This document shows, in pieces, positions 7,964 to 17,066 of a stretch of 64,000 nt of DNA. The first letter of the stretch is position 1; the number at the start of each line of letters is the position of its first letter. The DNA is from Yoonia sp. (GTDB taxonomy: Bacteria; Pseudomonadota; Alphaproteobacteria; Rhodobacterales; Rhodobacteraceae), in NCBI RefSeq assembly GCF_014859355.1, contig NZ_JACUUJ010000005.1:1-64000 (forward strand), given 5' to 3'. The notes under the pieces are model-generated. The model made no database searches, had not been told where the DNA came from, and saw only the letters and a program-made list of their open reading frames with translations. A program made the position numbers and the translations under genes.

Positions 7964-8992
7964 ATGACCTTTGCCGTTGAATTTTCCATCGGACCCAATC
8001 CGCCGGCGCGTCTGGACAAGGCCTTGGCGCGCGATGTTCCGGCAGAGGCCGCGTTAAGCCGGTCACGGTTGGCCCGTCTGATCGCCGAAGGGGCCGTCAC
8101 GGTCGATGATGTCGTCGTCACCGATCCCCGGTTTCGCATCGCCGAAGGGGCCGCCATCTGTGTTGCTGTCGCCGACGCCGCAGAAAGCCACATCGAAAGC
8201 GAAGATATACGGCTTGATATTGTGTTTGAGGACGACGACCTGATCGTTGTGAACAAACCGGCAGGCATGGTTGTGCATCCGGCCCCTGGCACGCCGGGTG
8301 GCACGCTTGTGAACGCGCTTATCCATCATTGTGGCGATACGCTGTCAGGTGTGGGTGGTATGAAACGGCCCGGCATTGTGCATCGGATCGACAAGGACAC
8401 ATCAGGTTTGTTGGTGGCCGCGAAAACAGATCGGGCGCATCACGCCTTGGCAGACCAATTCGCCGCGCATACGGTCGAACGGCGATATCTGGCGATATGT
8501 TATGGTGTGCCTGACGCAAACGATCCGCGATTGCGCGGGATCAAGGGGGCGTCTTTCGAAGCAGGTAATATCCTGAAGGTGCAGACCTTGTTGGGGCGAC
8601 ACAGGACAGATCGTCAGCGTCAGGCGGTTTCATTTACCGCCGGTCGTCATGCCGTGACGCGCAGCCGTATTCTGCAGCCACTGGGTGCGCCGCCCTGTGC
8701 GGCCCTGATCGAATGTTGGCTTGAAACGGGCCGCACGCACCAGATTCGTGTGCATATGGCGCATTGCGGGCATGGGTTGATCGGTGATCCGGTCTATGGG
8801 GGGCGACGAAAGTTGTCGCCCAAGGCCGTGGGCGAAGCCGGCACAACGGCAGCGGCAGAATTTGGTCGCCAGGCCTTGCATGCGGCAACGCTTGGGTTTG
8901 TGCATCCGGTAACGGGTACATCTTTGCAGTTCGCCTCAGAGATGCCCGTCGATATGTGTGATTTACTGCGCAATCTCGGCGGAACAAGCTGA
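7964..8992 (+). CDS. rluD: RluA/RluD family 23S rRNA pseudouridine synthase
   Basis: A 342-residue protein with an N-terminal S4 RNA-binding domain (about residues 15-80) and a pseudouridine synthase domain. The catalytic aspartate lies in HRIDKDTSGLLVAAK, and the closing motif RTHQIRVHMAHCGHGLIGDPVYGG is intact. It most likely modifies U1911/1915/1917 in helix 69 of 23S rRNA; RluC-type specificity cannot be excluded. The ATG at 7964 follows AGGA. The frame stays open back through the tRNA gene, which cannot be coding. It sits between tRNA-His and rpoH. Confidence 0.85.
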   Translation: MTFAVEFSIGPNPPARLDKALARDVPAEAALSRSRLARLIAEGAVTVDDVVVTDPRFRIAEGAAICVAVADAAESHIESEDIRLDIVFEDDDLIVVNKPAGMVVHPAPGTPGGTLVNALIHHCGDTLSGVGGMKRPGIVHRIDKDTSGLLVAAKTDRAHHALADQFAAHTVERRYLAICYGVPDANDPRLRGIKGASFEAGNILKVQTLLGRHRTDRQRQAVSFTAGRHAVTRSRILQPLGAPPCAALIECWLETGRTHQIRVHMAHCGHGLIGDPVYGGRRKLSPKAVGEAGTTAAAEFGRQALHAATLGFVHPVTGTSLQFASEMPVDMCDLLRNLGGTS

Positions 8993-9002
8993 AATATGAT
9001 AT

Positions 9003-9022
9003 CTCACGTGCGTGAGCGCACG
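9003..9022 (+). other. Overlapping alternative hairpins upstream of rpoH
   Basis: CTCACG-TG-CGTGAG (9003-9016) and CGTGCG-TGAG-CGCACG (9007-9022) share bases and cannot form together. No T-run follows on the plus strand, so this is not a terminator for the preceding gene. It lies about 135 bp before the rpoH start and may be in or just upstream of its leader. Confidence 0.3.
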
Positions 9023-9155
9023 AAAAAGTGCCTCGTGTTACGGGGGTGATAGCGTCACAATAGTCTCACAACACGCAAACGTCTGCCGCTTGAAAGGCTA
9101 TACTTTTGTGACCATATCTATGTTAAGCCTTTAAACATAATGGAGGGCAACGACA

Positions 9156-10052
9156 GTGAGCATTGAAAGAAATCTCCCCGCACCGACACCGGAAGGTGGC
9201 TTGAACCGCTATATGCAGGAAATTCGCAAGTTCCCGATGTTGGAACCCGAGGAAGAATACATGCTGGCCAAGCGGTGGGTTGACCACGAGGATACCGAAG
9301 CCGCGCACAAGATGGTCACATCGCACCTGCGGTTGGCTGCAAAGATCGCCATGGGCTATCGCGGCTATGGCTTGCCGCAAGCAGAAGTCATTTCCGAAGC
9401 AAATGTCGGGCTGATGCAAGCCGTGAAACGGTTCGACCCGGAAAAAGGGTTCCGTCTGGCGACCTATGCGATGTGGTGGATCCGTGCGTCAATTCAGGAA
9501 TATATCCTGCGGTCGTGGTCACTGGTGAAATTGGGCACGACGAGTGCGCAGAAAAAGCTGTTTTTCAACCTGCGCAAGGCAAAATCGCGCATTGGAGCGC
9601 TGGAGGACGGAGACCTGCGCCCTGAGAACGTGACGCGGATTGCAAACGACCTGGGCGTGACAGAAGACGAAGTCATCTCGATGAACCGGCGGCTTTCCGG
9701 GGGTGATTCGTCATTGAACGCTCAGGTGGGGTCGGACGGTGAAGGTTCCATGCAGTGGCAGGACTGGCTGGAAGACGAAAGCGCCAACACCGCCGCCGAT
9801 TACGAAGAACATGACGAACTTGATGCGCGGCGGGCGCTGTTGACAGAGGCGATGGCGGTTCTGAATGATCGTGAAAAGGATATTCTGGTGCAGCGGCGTC
9901 TGGCCGAGGATACGGTCACGCTGGAAGATCTGAGCACGCAATACAAGGTAAGCCGCGAAAGGATCAGACAGATCGAGGTGCGCGCCTTTGAAAAACTGCA
10001 AAAGAAGATGCGGGACCTTGCAAAAGAAAAGGGCATGCTGGAAACGGCCTGA
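9156..10052 (+). CDS. rpoH: RNA polymerase sigma-32 factor (heat shock)
   Basis: A 298-residue sigma-32 factor that directs RNA polymerase to heat-shock promoters. Region 2 (SHLRLAAKIAMGYRGYGL; ATYAMWWIRASIQEYILRSW), the diagnostic RpoH box QKKLFFNLRKAK (132-143) and the region 4 helix-turn-helix (VSRERIRQIEVRAFEKL) are all present. The start is GTG, with TGGAGGG upstream. Rhodobacteraceae usually have more than one RpoH; which paralogue this is cannot be said here. A strong terminator follows. Confidence 0.95.
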   Translation: MSIERNLPAPTPEGGLNRYMQEIRKFPMLEPEEEYMLAKRWVDHEDTEAAHKMVTSHLRLAAKIAMGYRGYGLPQAEVISEANVGLMQAVKRFDPEKGFRLATYAMWWIRASIQEYILRSWSLVKLGTTSAQKKLFFNLRKAKSRIGALEDGDLRPENVTRIANDLGVTEDEVISMNRRLSGGDSSLNAQVGSDGEGSMQWQDWLEDESANTAADYEEHDELDARRALLTEAMAVLNDREKDILVQRRLAEDTVTLEDLSTQYKVSRERIRQIEVRAFEKLQKKMRDLAKEKGMLETA

Positions 10053-10079
10053 ACCGCCGCGCATCGCCGGAATGATCAT

Positions 10080-10110
10080 CCCCGTCAGAGCCTCTGGCGG
10101 GGATTTTTTC
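10080..10110 (+). terminator. Rho-independent terminator of rpoH
   Basis: CCCCGTCAGA and TCTGGCGGGG form a 10-bp stem with one wobble pair and a GCC loop, followed by ATTTTTTC. It starts 28 bp after the rpoH stop. Confidence 0.9.
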
Positions 10111-10180
10111 GACAAAGAAGCAAGGGATCTTTCCCTTTCTGCGGTGGTGGCGCTAACATGCTGCCGAAAGGGAGCATGAC

Positions 10181-11173
10181 ATGACACCGATCCGATGGGG
10201 CGTTTTGGGCGCTGCGCATTTTGCCAAGAATCACATGGCACCCGCCATTCATGCTGCAAGGGGCGCGGAATTGGTGGCCCTTGCGACATCTGATCAGGCC
10301 AAAGCGCAGGGTTTTCTGGATTTTGCGCCAAGGATGCGGCTGCATGACAGTTATGACGCGCTTTTGGCCGACCCGGACATTGATGCGGTTTATATCCCAC
10401 TGCCCAACCATTTGCATGTGGAATGGACGATCAAGGCGCTTGAGGCGGGCAAACATGTGCTGTGTGAAAAGCCGATCGCGCTGCAGGCGGGCCAGTTTGA
10501 GACGTTGATCGCGGCGCGCGACAAGGCAGGGTTATTGGCGGCCGAGGCTTTCATGATTGTGCATCATCCGCAGTTCATCCGGGCGCGTGAACTGGTGCAG
10601 GCGGGGGCCATTGGCCGTCTTCGCCATGTGGATGCCACCTTTACCTATAATAATGCGGGCGCTGTCGGGAACATCCGTAACCGGCCCGAAACCGGGGGCG
10701 GGGGGCTGCCGGATATTGGTGTTTATACATTTGGCGCGGCGCGGTTTGTGTCGGGGCAGGAACCTGTTGCGGTGCCTTATGCCAATCTGACCTATGAAAA
10801 CGGGGTTGATGTGATCGCGCGGGTTGCGGCGGATTTCCCCGATTTCAGCTATTCCGCGCTGGTTTCCATGCGGATGCAGCCGCGCCAGCAGATCACCTTT
10901 CATGGGGACAGCGGGGTGTTACGCTTGACCTGCCCGTTCAATGCAAACCTGTTTGATGTGGCCGAGCTGACGCTGGACACCGGCGCGCGCACGGTGGTTA
11001 CCGAACGCTGGCCTGCCGCCAATCACTATGTCTTGCAGGTCGAAAATTTCTGCACATCGGTGCGCGACGGGGCAGATTACGCCTGCCCACTGGAATTTTC
11101 GCACGGCACGCAAGTGATGATGGATATGGTGTTTGCCGCCGGTGGGGCAGCGCCCGGCGCAACCGGATCGTGA
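10181..11173 (+). CDS. Gfo/Idh/MocA family NAD(P)-dependent oxidoreductase
   Basis: A 330-residue protein with the N-terminal Rossmann motif GVLGAAHFAKNHM (near residues 7-19), the family signature AGKHVLCEKPIAL with the catalytic-region EKP lysine, and a C-terminal alpha/beta substrate domain (about 125-330). Substrates in this family are mainly sugars and inositols; nothing here identifies which. The second ATG at 10181 is used because the first, three bases after GGGAG, runs into a stop after two codons. It is convergent with pepF, so no operon context helps. Confidence 0.85.
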   Translation: MTPIRWGVLGAAHFAKNHMAPAIHAARGAELVALATSDQAKAQGFLDFAPRMRLHDSYDALLADPDIDAVYIPLPNHLHVEWTIKALEAGKHVLCEKPIALQAGQFETLIAARDKAGLLAAEAFMIVHHPQFIRARELVQAGAIGRLRHVDATFTYNNAGAVGNIRNRPETGGGGLPDIGVYTFGAARFVSGQEPVAVPYANLTYENGVDVIARVAADFPDFSYSALVSMRMQPRQQITFHGDSGVLRLTCPFNANLFDVAELTLDTGARTVVTERWPAANHYVLQVENFCTSVRDGADYACPLEFSHGTQVMMDMVFAAGGAAPGATGS

Positions 11174-11191
11174 TTGCGCCGGGTGGTAGGC

Positions 11192-13012
11192 TTAGCCTTC
11201 TTCCATGGCTTCCAGTTCGTCGATGAACCCTTCGATCATCGACAGCCCCTTATCCCAGAATTTCGGGTCAGAGGCGTCAAGCCCGAAGGGGGCCAGCAGT
11301 TCCTTGTGGTGTTTGGACCCGCCTGCGCGCAGCATGTCAAAATATTTGGCGCGGAAATCGGGATCGCCTTCTTCGTAGACGGCATATAGCGCGTTCACCA
11401 ACCCGTCGCCGAATGCATAGGCATAGACGTAGAACGGTGAATGCACGAAATGCGGGATATAGGCCCAGAAGGTTTCGTAACCGGGGACGAAATCGAACAC
11501 TTCGCCCAGCGATTCCGCCTGCACTGACATCCACAGCGCGTTGATGTCATCTGGTGTCAACTCGCCCTCGGCCCGTGCGGCATGCAGTTTGCATTCGAAA
11601 TCGTAAAATGCGATCTGGCGGACGACAGTGTTGATCATATCCTCGACCTTGCCGGCCAGCAGAACTTTGCGTTCCTCTTGCGTCTTGGCGTTATTCAGCA
11701 ATTTGCGGAATGTCAGCATTTCCCCGAACACCGATGCCGTTTCCGCCAATGTCAGCGGTGTGGATGACAGCAATTCGCCCTGTTCCGCAGCCAGCACCTG
11801 ATGCACGCCGTGGCCCAGTTCATGCGCCAGCGTCATCACATCGCGCGGTTTGCCCAGATAGTTCAGCATCACATACGGATGCACCGGCGTGACCGTGGGG
11901 TGGGCGAATGCGCCCGGTGCCTTGCCCGGTTTCACGCCTGCGTCGATCCAGCCGTCGGTAAAGAATGGCTTGGCGATATCCGCCATTTTCGGATCAAATT
12001 CTGCATAGGCGGTCAGCACAGTGTCTTGCGCCTCGTCCCAGCCAACTGTGCGGGTGATTTCCATCGGCAGCGGCGCGTTGCGGTCCCAGACCTGCATCCG
12101 ATCAAGCCCCAGCCATTTCGCCTTGAGCGCGTAATAGCGGTGCGACAGGCGTGGATAGGCGGCGACAACGGCGTCGCGCAGTGCCGCGACCACCTCGGGT
12201 TCAACATGGTTGGCCAGGTGCCGCCCGGTTTGCGGCGTGGGCATATTGCGCCAGCGGTCTTCAATTTCCTTTTCCTTGGCCAGTGTGTTGTGGACACGCG
12301 CGAACAGCTTGATCTTGTCCTGAAAAACGGCCGTCAGCGCATGTGTTGCGGCCTCGCGCGTGGCGCGGTCCTGTTCTGTCAACAGGTTCAGTGTGGATTC
12401 AAGGCTGAGCGTTTCGCCATTCACATCGAATTCCAGTCCCGCCATGGTTTCATCAAACAGCCGGTTCCACGCGGCGGCCCCCACGGTGGATTGGTCGTGC
12501 AGGAATTTTTCCAGCTCGTCCGACAGCTGATGGGGTTTCATCGCGCGCATCCGGTCGAATACGGGTTTATAGCGCGCCAGATCGGCGTTGTCCGTCAAAA
12601 GCCCGGCAAGGTGGTCATCGTCCAACCGGTTGAATTCCAGCCCGTAGAACACCAATGGCGTCGTGTATTTGGTGATCTTGTCTTGACAATCGGCCATGAA
12701 TTTGGCGCGGTCACTGTCTGTTGTGATCTGGTAATAGCGCAAACCAGCAAACGACATGATCCGCCCCGCGATCACGTCGATCTGTTCATACCGCTGCACA
12801 GCGCGCAGCAGGCCCGCCGCATCAAGGCTGGCCAGCTTACCCTCGTAGGATTTGGCGAAATCCGCGCATTCGGTTTCCAGCCATGCCATATCGCGGGCCA
12901 GTTCGGGCGCGTCGGGGCTGGTGTAAAGGTCGGTCAGGTCCCATTCGGGCAGATTGCCAAGGTCTTTGCCCCCGCTTGTGTTGGCATCGAAGACGGGCTT
13001 TGGAAATGGCAT
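11192..13012 (-). CDS. pepF: Oligoendopeptidase F (M3 family metallopeptidase)
   Basis: A 606-residue M3 zinc peptidase. The active site MTLAHELGHGVHQVLA carries HExxH, and the downstream ETASVFGEM supplies the third ligand glutamate. These enzymes cleave oligopeptides of roughly 5-20 residues in the cytoplasm. The ATG at 13012 (MPFPKPVFD) follows AGAGG; the open frame extends 85 codons further upstream into the ligase region without a good start. The preceding gene on this strand is the ligase, about 95 bp away across a palindromic repeat. Confidence 0.92.
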   Translation of the reverse strand: MPFPKPVFDANTSGGKDLGNLPEWDLTDLYTSPDAPELARDMAWLETECADFAKSYEGKLASLDAAGLLRAVQRYEQIDVIAGRIMSFAGLRYYQITTDSDRAKFMADCQDKITKYTTPLVFYGLEFNRLDDDHLAGLLTDNADLARYKPVFDRMRAMKPHQLSDELEKFLHDQSTVGAAAWNRLFDETMAGLEFDVNGETLSLESTLNLLTEQDRATREAATHALTAVFQDKIKLFARVHNTLAKEKEIEDRWRNMPTPQTGRHLANHVEPEVVAALRDAVVAAYPRLSHRYYALKAKWLGLDRMQVWDRNAPLPMEITRTVGWDEAQDTVLTAYAEFDPKMADIAKPFFTDGWIDAGVKPGKAPGAFAHPTVTPVHPYVMLNYLGKPRDVMTLAHELGHGVHQVLAAEQGELLSSTPLTLAETASVFGEMLTFRKLLNNAKTQEERKVLLAGKVEDMINTVVRQIAFYDFECKLHAARAEGELTPDDINALWMSVQAESLGEVFDFVPGYETFWAYIPHFVHSPFYVYAYAFGDGLVNALYAVYEEGDPDFRAKYFDMLRAGGSKHHKELLAPFGLDASDPKFWDKGLSMIEGFIDELEAMEEG

Positions 13013-13082
13013 GTGTGAACCTCTGACTGTGTGTTTCGCTTGACATAGGTGTGCTGTGGCGCGGTGGAAAGGCCCCACACCC

Positions 13083-13110
13083 GTAGGATGGGTGATATCA
13101 CCCATCTTAC
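13083..13110. repeat. Dispersed intergenic palindrome, copy 1
   Basis: An almost perfect 28-bp inverted repeat centred on GATATC, with core arms GATGGGTGAT/ATCACCCATC. It overlaps the ligase stop codon and lies ahead of pepF. A second copy with the same arms lies at 50120-50139, again abutting a stop codon. Confidence 0.6.
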
Positions 13111-14696
13111 CCGTAGTTGTCCAGCATCGCACGCAGGTCACCCAGCGTATTGGCTTCGGCCACCGGTTTGTCGCGCCGCCAGCGCAGCATGCGGGGAAAC
13201 CGCAGGGCAAGGCCGGATTTGTGGCGCGGGCTGGGTTGGATGCCTTCGAATGCGATTTCGAACACATGCACAGGCGGCACCTGCCGGACGGGGCCGAATT
13301 TTTGCAACGTGTTCTTGCGGACCCAGGCGGTGACTTCGCGAAACTCGGCGTCGGTCAGCCCGGAATAAGCCTTGGTGAAGGGCACCAGATCGTCGCCGTC
13401 GCGCACTGCGAATGTGTAATCTGTAAACAGGTTTGCCCGCCGTCCGTGACCAGCCTGGGCATAGATCATCACCGCGTCAACGGTCAGCGGGTCGATTTTC
13501 CATTTCCACCAGTCGCCACGCTTGCGCCCCGCCAGATAGGGGCTGTCGCGCCTTTTCAGCATCAGACCTTCGGCGTTCAGGTCACGTGACTGGTCGCGCG
13601 CGGCTGACAGATCATCCCATGTCGCAAAGGGTAAAACGGACGACAGGCGGATCGGTGCAGTCGCTGGGGCCTGTGTTGTCAGCGTTTCCAGATGCGCGCG
13701 CCGCAGCGCCAGCGGTTGATCGCGGATATCCGCACCGCCGTGTTCCAGCAGATCATAGGCCATCAGGATCGCCGGCGCCTCGGTCAGCAGCTTTTTCGGC
13801 ACCGATTTGCGCCCGATTCGTTTTTGCAGCGCGTTGAAGGGCAGGGGGCGTTCATCGGCAAAGGCGAGGATTTCCCCGTCGATCACCGTGCCGTCGGGCA
13901 GATAATCGCGCAATTGCGCCAGTTCGGGGAAACGGTCTGTCATCAGTTCTTCGCCGCGCGACCACAGATGATGTGCACCGCCGCGGATGATCAACTGGCC
14001 CCTTATCCCGTCCCATTTGCGTTCCGCGGTCCAATCGGCGGGATCGCCCAGATCGTCGAATCCATCCAGTTGATAGGCCAGATAGAACGGATAGGGACGT
14101 GACAGGTCGGCGCCGGGGTCATCGGCCACGATCAGCCTGTCCCATGTCGTGGTGTCGGGTGTCCAGTTGCCCATCAGTTTATGGGTCAGTTCCGGTTCCG
14201 GCTGTCCGGTGGCCTGCGCAAGGGCGCGCACGATCAGTTTCGCGCTGACCCCGATGCGAAAACCACCCGTCAGTAGCTTGGTGAACAAAAACCGCTCGGT
14301 CGCAGGCAGGCTGTTCCATGCCCGCAGGATGCCTGCCTTGCGGGCGTGATCGTCCAGCATGGACAGGTCGCGGATATAGGTGATCCAATGGGTCAGGCTT
14401 GCGTCGCTGGTGTCTTGTGGGTCGGGCAGCACCAGCGCGATGGTTTCGGCCAGATCGCCGACGACGCCGTAACTTTCCTCGAACAGCCAGTCGGGCAGGG
14501 CGGCCACCTCTGCCGCCCAGGCGCGCAGGCGCGTTGCGGTGATGGAGCGCTTGGGGCGGCGGCCTGTGAACAGCGCGATGGTCCACATGCGGTCAGTGTC
14601 TGGCGCCGTGCGGAAGTATTCGGCCAATGCGGCTGTCTTAACGGATGTTTTCGTCGTTTCATCAATGCGGCTGAACAGCGTTGCAAAATCTTTCAC
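13107..14696 (-). CDS. ATP-dependent DNA ligase (stand-alone, exonuclease-associated type)
   Basis: A 529-residue ligase with an N-terminal DNA-binding helical domain (about 1-205), an adenylation domain with the nucleophile in ERKWDGIRGQ (K227, KxDG), and a C-terminal OB fold. It seals nicks using ATP, in addition to the NAD-dependent LigA expected elsewhere. It overlaps by 4 bp with the upstream ligase-associated exonuclease gene. In many bacteria this pair travels with an Lhr-type helicase and a metallophosphoesterase as a DNA repair set; those two are not next to it here. Confidence 0.92.
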   Translation of the reverse strand: MKDFATLFSRIDETTKTSVKTAALAEYFRTAPDTDRMWTIALFTGRRPKRSITATRLRAWAAEVAALPDWLFEESYGVVGDLAETIALVLPDPQDTSDASLTHWITYIRDLSMLDDHARKAGILRAWNSLPATERFLFTKLLTGGFRIGVSAKLIVRALAQATGQPEPELTHKLMGNWTPDTTTWDRLIVADDPGADLSRPYPFYLAYQLDGFDDLGDPADWTAERKWDGIRGQLIIRGGAHHLWSRGEELMTDRFPELAQLRDYLPDGTVIDGEILAFADERPLPFNALQKRIGRKSVPKKLLTEAPAILMAYDLLEHGGADIRDQPLALRRAHLETLTTQAPATAPIRLSSVLPFATWDDLSAARDQSRDLNAEGLMLKRRDSPYLAGRKRGDWWKWKIDPLTVDAVMIYAQAGHGRRANLFTDYTFAVRDGDDLVPFTKAYSGLTDAEFREVTAWVRKNTLQKFGPVRQVPPVHVFEIAFEGIQPSPRHKSGLALRFPRMLRWRRDKPVAEANTLGDLRAMLDNYG

Positions 14697-15706
14697 GCGG
14701 CGTCCTCTGCGACCAGATCAAGGGTTTCGCCCTGATAATCGGTGCTGACGACATGGGCGTCATAGCCCTGATCGGTCAGCCAGCGCTGGAAACTGTTGGT
14801 ATACCCGTGGGTGGTGAACACCCTGGTCGCACCAGTGGCGCGGATCGCATCGTTCAGCCCGTCCCAATCGGCATGGTCGGACACGATGAACCCCCGGTCT
14901 GCCGCACGCCTGCGCCGCACGCCGCGCAGCGCCATCCAGCCGCTGGCAAAGGCGGTCGATGCCGGGCCAAAACGCTGTGCCCATGTGGTGCCAAGCGCGC
15001 TGGGCGTGGCCAGCACCAGCGCGCCGGGCTGATCCTTGGGCACGGTGTCGCGGGTCACGCGGATCGTGTCGGGCAGGGTGATGCCTTGGGCACGCAGGAC
15101 TTCGTTGGTGTTTTCAATCGCGCCATGGGTCAGGATCGGGCCAATCGCGGGGTCAACCGCTGCCAGCACGCGCTGCGCCTTGCCCAGCGCGTAGGCCCCA
15201 AGGATTGATGTGCGCCCTGCGGCGGCATTGGCCGCCCACCAATCGTTGATCTGGCGCGCCAGCACATCCTGCGGTGTCCATTTGAAAACCGGCAGGCCAA
15301 AGGTGCATTCGGTGATAAAGGCGTGGCAACGGATGGGCTCGAACGGTTCGGACAGCCCGTCAGGCACCGTCTTGTAATCACCCGATGCGACCCAGACCTG
15401 GCCCGCCACCTCAACCCGGATTTGCGCAGACCCCGGCACATGACCGGCGGGGTGGAACGACACGCGCGCGCCGCCGATCTGGCGGGGCTCGCCAAAGCGG
15501 ATCGTGTCCAGCCGGATATCGCCCAGCCGGTGCCGCATCACCGGGGCGGTGCCGGTGGTTGCCAGATATGCGCCCATACCGGGGCGGGCATGGTCGCTGT
15601 GGGCATGGGTGATCAGCGCGCGATCCACGGGCCGCCACGGGTCGATATAAAAACCGCCGGCAGGGCAATAGATGCCCCGGTCTGTGAAGGTCAGAATATC
15701 TGTCAT
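14693..15706 (-). CDS. Ligase-associated DNA exonuclease (metallo-beta-lactamase/beta-CASP fold)
   Basis: A 337-residue protein with the metal-binding motif THAHSDHA (H34, H36, D38, H39), GHVPGSAQI, SGDYK and a C-terminal SDHADWDGL, as in the SNM1/Artemis-like family. Members found beside ATP-dependent ligases are annotated as ligase-associated exonucleases and are thought to trim DNA ends before sealing. The ATGA overlap with the ligase implies translational coupling. The ribosome site before ATG 15706 is weak. Confidence 0.88.
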   Translation of the reverse strand: MTDILTFTDRGIYCPAGGFYIDPWRPVDRALITHAHSDHARPGMGAYLATTGTAPVMRHRLGDIRLDTIRFGEPRQIGGARVSFHPAGHVPGSAQIRVEVAGQVWVASGDYKTVPDGLSEPFEPIRCHAFITECTFGLPVFKWTPQDVLARQINDWWAANAAAGRTSILGAYALGKAQRVLAAVDPAIGPILTHGAIENTNEVLRAQGITLPDTIRVTRDTVPKDQPGALVLATPSALGTTWAQRFGPASTAFASGWMALRGVRRRRAADRGFIVSDHADWDGLNDAIRATGATRVFTTHGYTNSFQRWLTDQGYDAHVVSTDYQGETLDLVAEDAA

Positions 15707-15764
15707 GAATGGAACTATAGCGCGCGCTGGGCTGGCGTCACGCCTTTGGTGTGACAGGTTGCGC

Positions 15765-16700
15765 TTACCTGTGGGCGTCGAAATGCGCGACTGTCGCGTC
15801 GAACACTGCGGCGCGCAGGCTCGGGCTGTCCATCATCATTTCGTGCCGGCCTTCGGGGATAAAGCGCAGGTCGCCACCTGGCCAGCCCGCCATGCGCTGG
15901 CGGATTCGGTCGGGGTCTATGATGGTTTCCCTTCCGCCCAGATAGGTCAGACACGGCATGTTTGGGGCAGGGCGATGATGCAGCTGGTGCATTTCATGCA
16001 GGGCCATGTTCAGCCAGCGAAGTGATGGCCCGCCCAGGCCAAGCTCGGGCCTTTTGCGCAGTTGCGTGCGCATCGCTTCGAACATTGTGACATCATTGGT
16101 CAGGGGGTTTGTTTCAAAGCTGTCGCGCAGCAGAAACGATTCGGTGCTTTGGCCGGGGGACAGCCTGTGGTCAAACCGCAGGTAGCGCGAGATTTCTGAC
16201 AACCCCCAGGCAAAGGGGCGCACGGCACCCGCCATCTGGATACCCCACATCGGGGCTGAAAACATCACTGCATTAACGGCCAACCCGTCAAGCAGCGACC
16301 GCAAACCGATGCAGCCGCCCATGGAATGCGCCACCAAAAACCACGGGCGCGGCAAATTCAGCGCCGCGACCTGTTGCATCGCGGCGGACACGTCATTTTG
16401 ATAATCCGCAAACCGCCCCACATGGCCGATGTCACGGTTCGCGGTCATCCGGTCGGCCAACCCTTGTCCGCGCCAGTCTATCGCGACGCTGGCATAACCG
16501 CGCTCTTGGAAAGCCTGTGCCGCACCCGTGTATTTTTCGATGAACTCTGTCCGTCCGGGAAAGACGATCACCGTGCCTTTCGCAGCGGCCAGCGGCCAAT
16601 GGCCCACGCGAATGCGCAGGCTGTCGGATGTGGTGACCCAATGCGCCGCACCGCCCGTCAGGCCGATTGAAATATCATCGAAAAAAGGTGCATTTTCCAT
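15765..16700 (-). CDS. Alpha/beta hydrolase, lysophospholipase-like
   Basis: A 311-residue serine hydrolase with the nucleophile elbow VAHSMGG (S126), an oxyanion-region VFPGRTEFIEKY near 47-58, DWRGQGLADR, and a late histidine in PEGRHEMMMD. The pattern matches the PldB/monoacylglycerol lipase group (Hydrolase_4). The substrate is unknown but likely a lipid ester. It lies three bases after the SCP2-domain gene on the same strand, and the two may be co-transcribed and both concern lipids. Confidence 0.85.
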   Translation of the reverse strand: MENAPFFDDISIGLTGGAAHWVTTSDSLRIRVGHWPLAAAKGTVIVFPGRTEFIEKYTGAAQAFQERGYASVAIDWRGQGLADRMTANRDIGHVGRFADYQNDVSAAMQQVAALNLPRPWFLVAHSMGGCIGLRSLLDGLAVNAVMFSAPMWGIQMAGAVRPFAWGLSEISRYLRFDHRLSPGQSTESFLLRDSFETNPLTNDVTMFEAMRTQLRKRPELGLGGPSLRWLNMALHEMHQLHHRPAPNMPCLTYLGGRETIIDPDRIRQRMAGWPGGDLRFIPEGRHEMMMDSPSLRAAVFDATVAHFDAHR

Positions 16701-16703
16701 CGC

Positions 16704-16994
16704 TTAAGACAGTACACCAGACAGTTTCATGGCTTGGCCCATATCGCCATCCACGCTAAGCTTGCCAGTCATGAAGGCGGTTGTGGGGTTCATTTCGCCA
16801 TCCAAAATCGCCTTGAAGGTTTCGGTGCTCGCGGTCAGCGACACATCGGCATCTTCTTCACCGGCGCGCGCGCCATCGGCGTTGATGATAATAGACCCTT
16901 CGCCTTCGATGACGAATTTTGCGGTACCATCAAAGCCTGCGCCGTTCATTTTGGCATTCAGCGCGGCGACGGCTTCGGTTATGACTTGGCTCAT
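16704..16994 (-). CDS. SCP2 sterol-binding domain protein
   Basis: A 96-residue protein consisting of one SCP2 domain: KFVIEGEGSIIINADG, then DADVSLTASTETFKAILDGEMNPTTAFMTGKLSVDGDMGQAMKL. SCP2 domains hold hydrophobic ligands such as lipids or acyl-CoA; the bacterial role is unclear. The ATG at 16994 has GAGGAC upstream; the longer open frame reaching 17084 lacks a ribosome site. It is divergent from the TPR gene and followed directly by the lipase-like hydrolase. Confidence 0.88.
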   Translation of the reverse strand: MSQVITEAVAALNAKMNGAGFDGTAKFVIEGEGSIIINADGARAGEEDADVSLTASTETFKAILDGEMNPTTAFMTGKLSVDGDMGQAMKLSGVLS

Positions 16995-17066
16995 ATTTTT
17001 GTCCTCTTGTTTGTGAAATGGCGGCAAACCACTGGTGCTGGCCGCGAACTCGGCTACATTTGCAAC

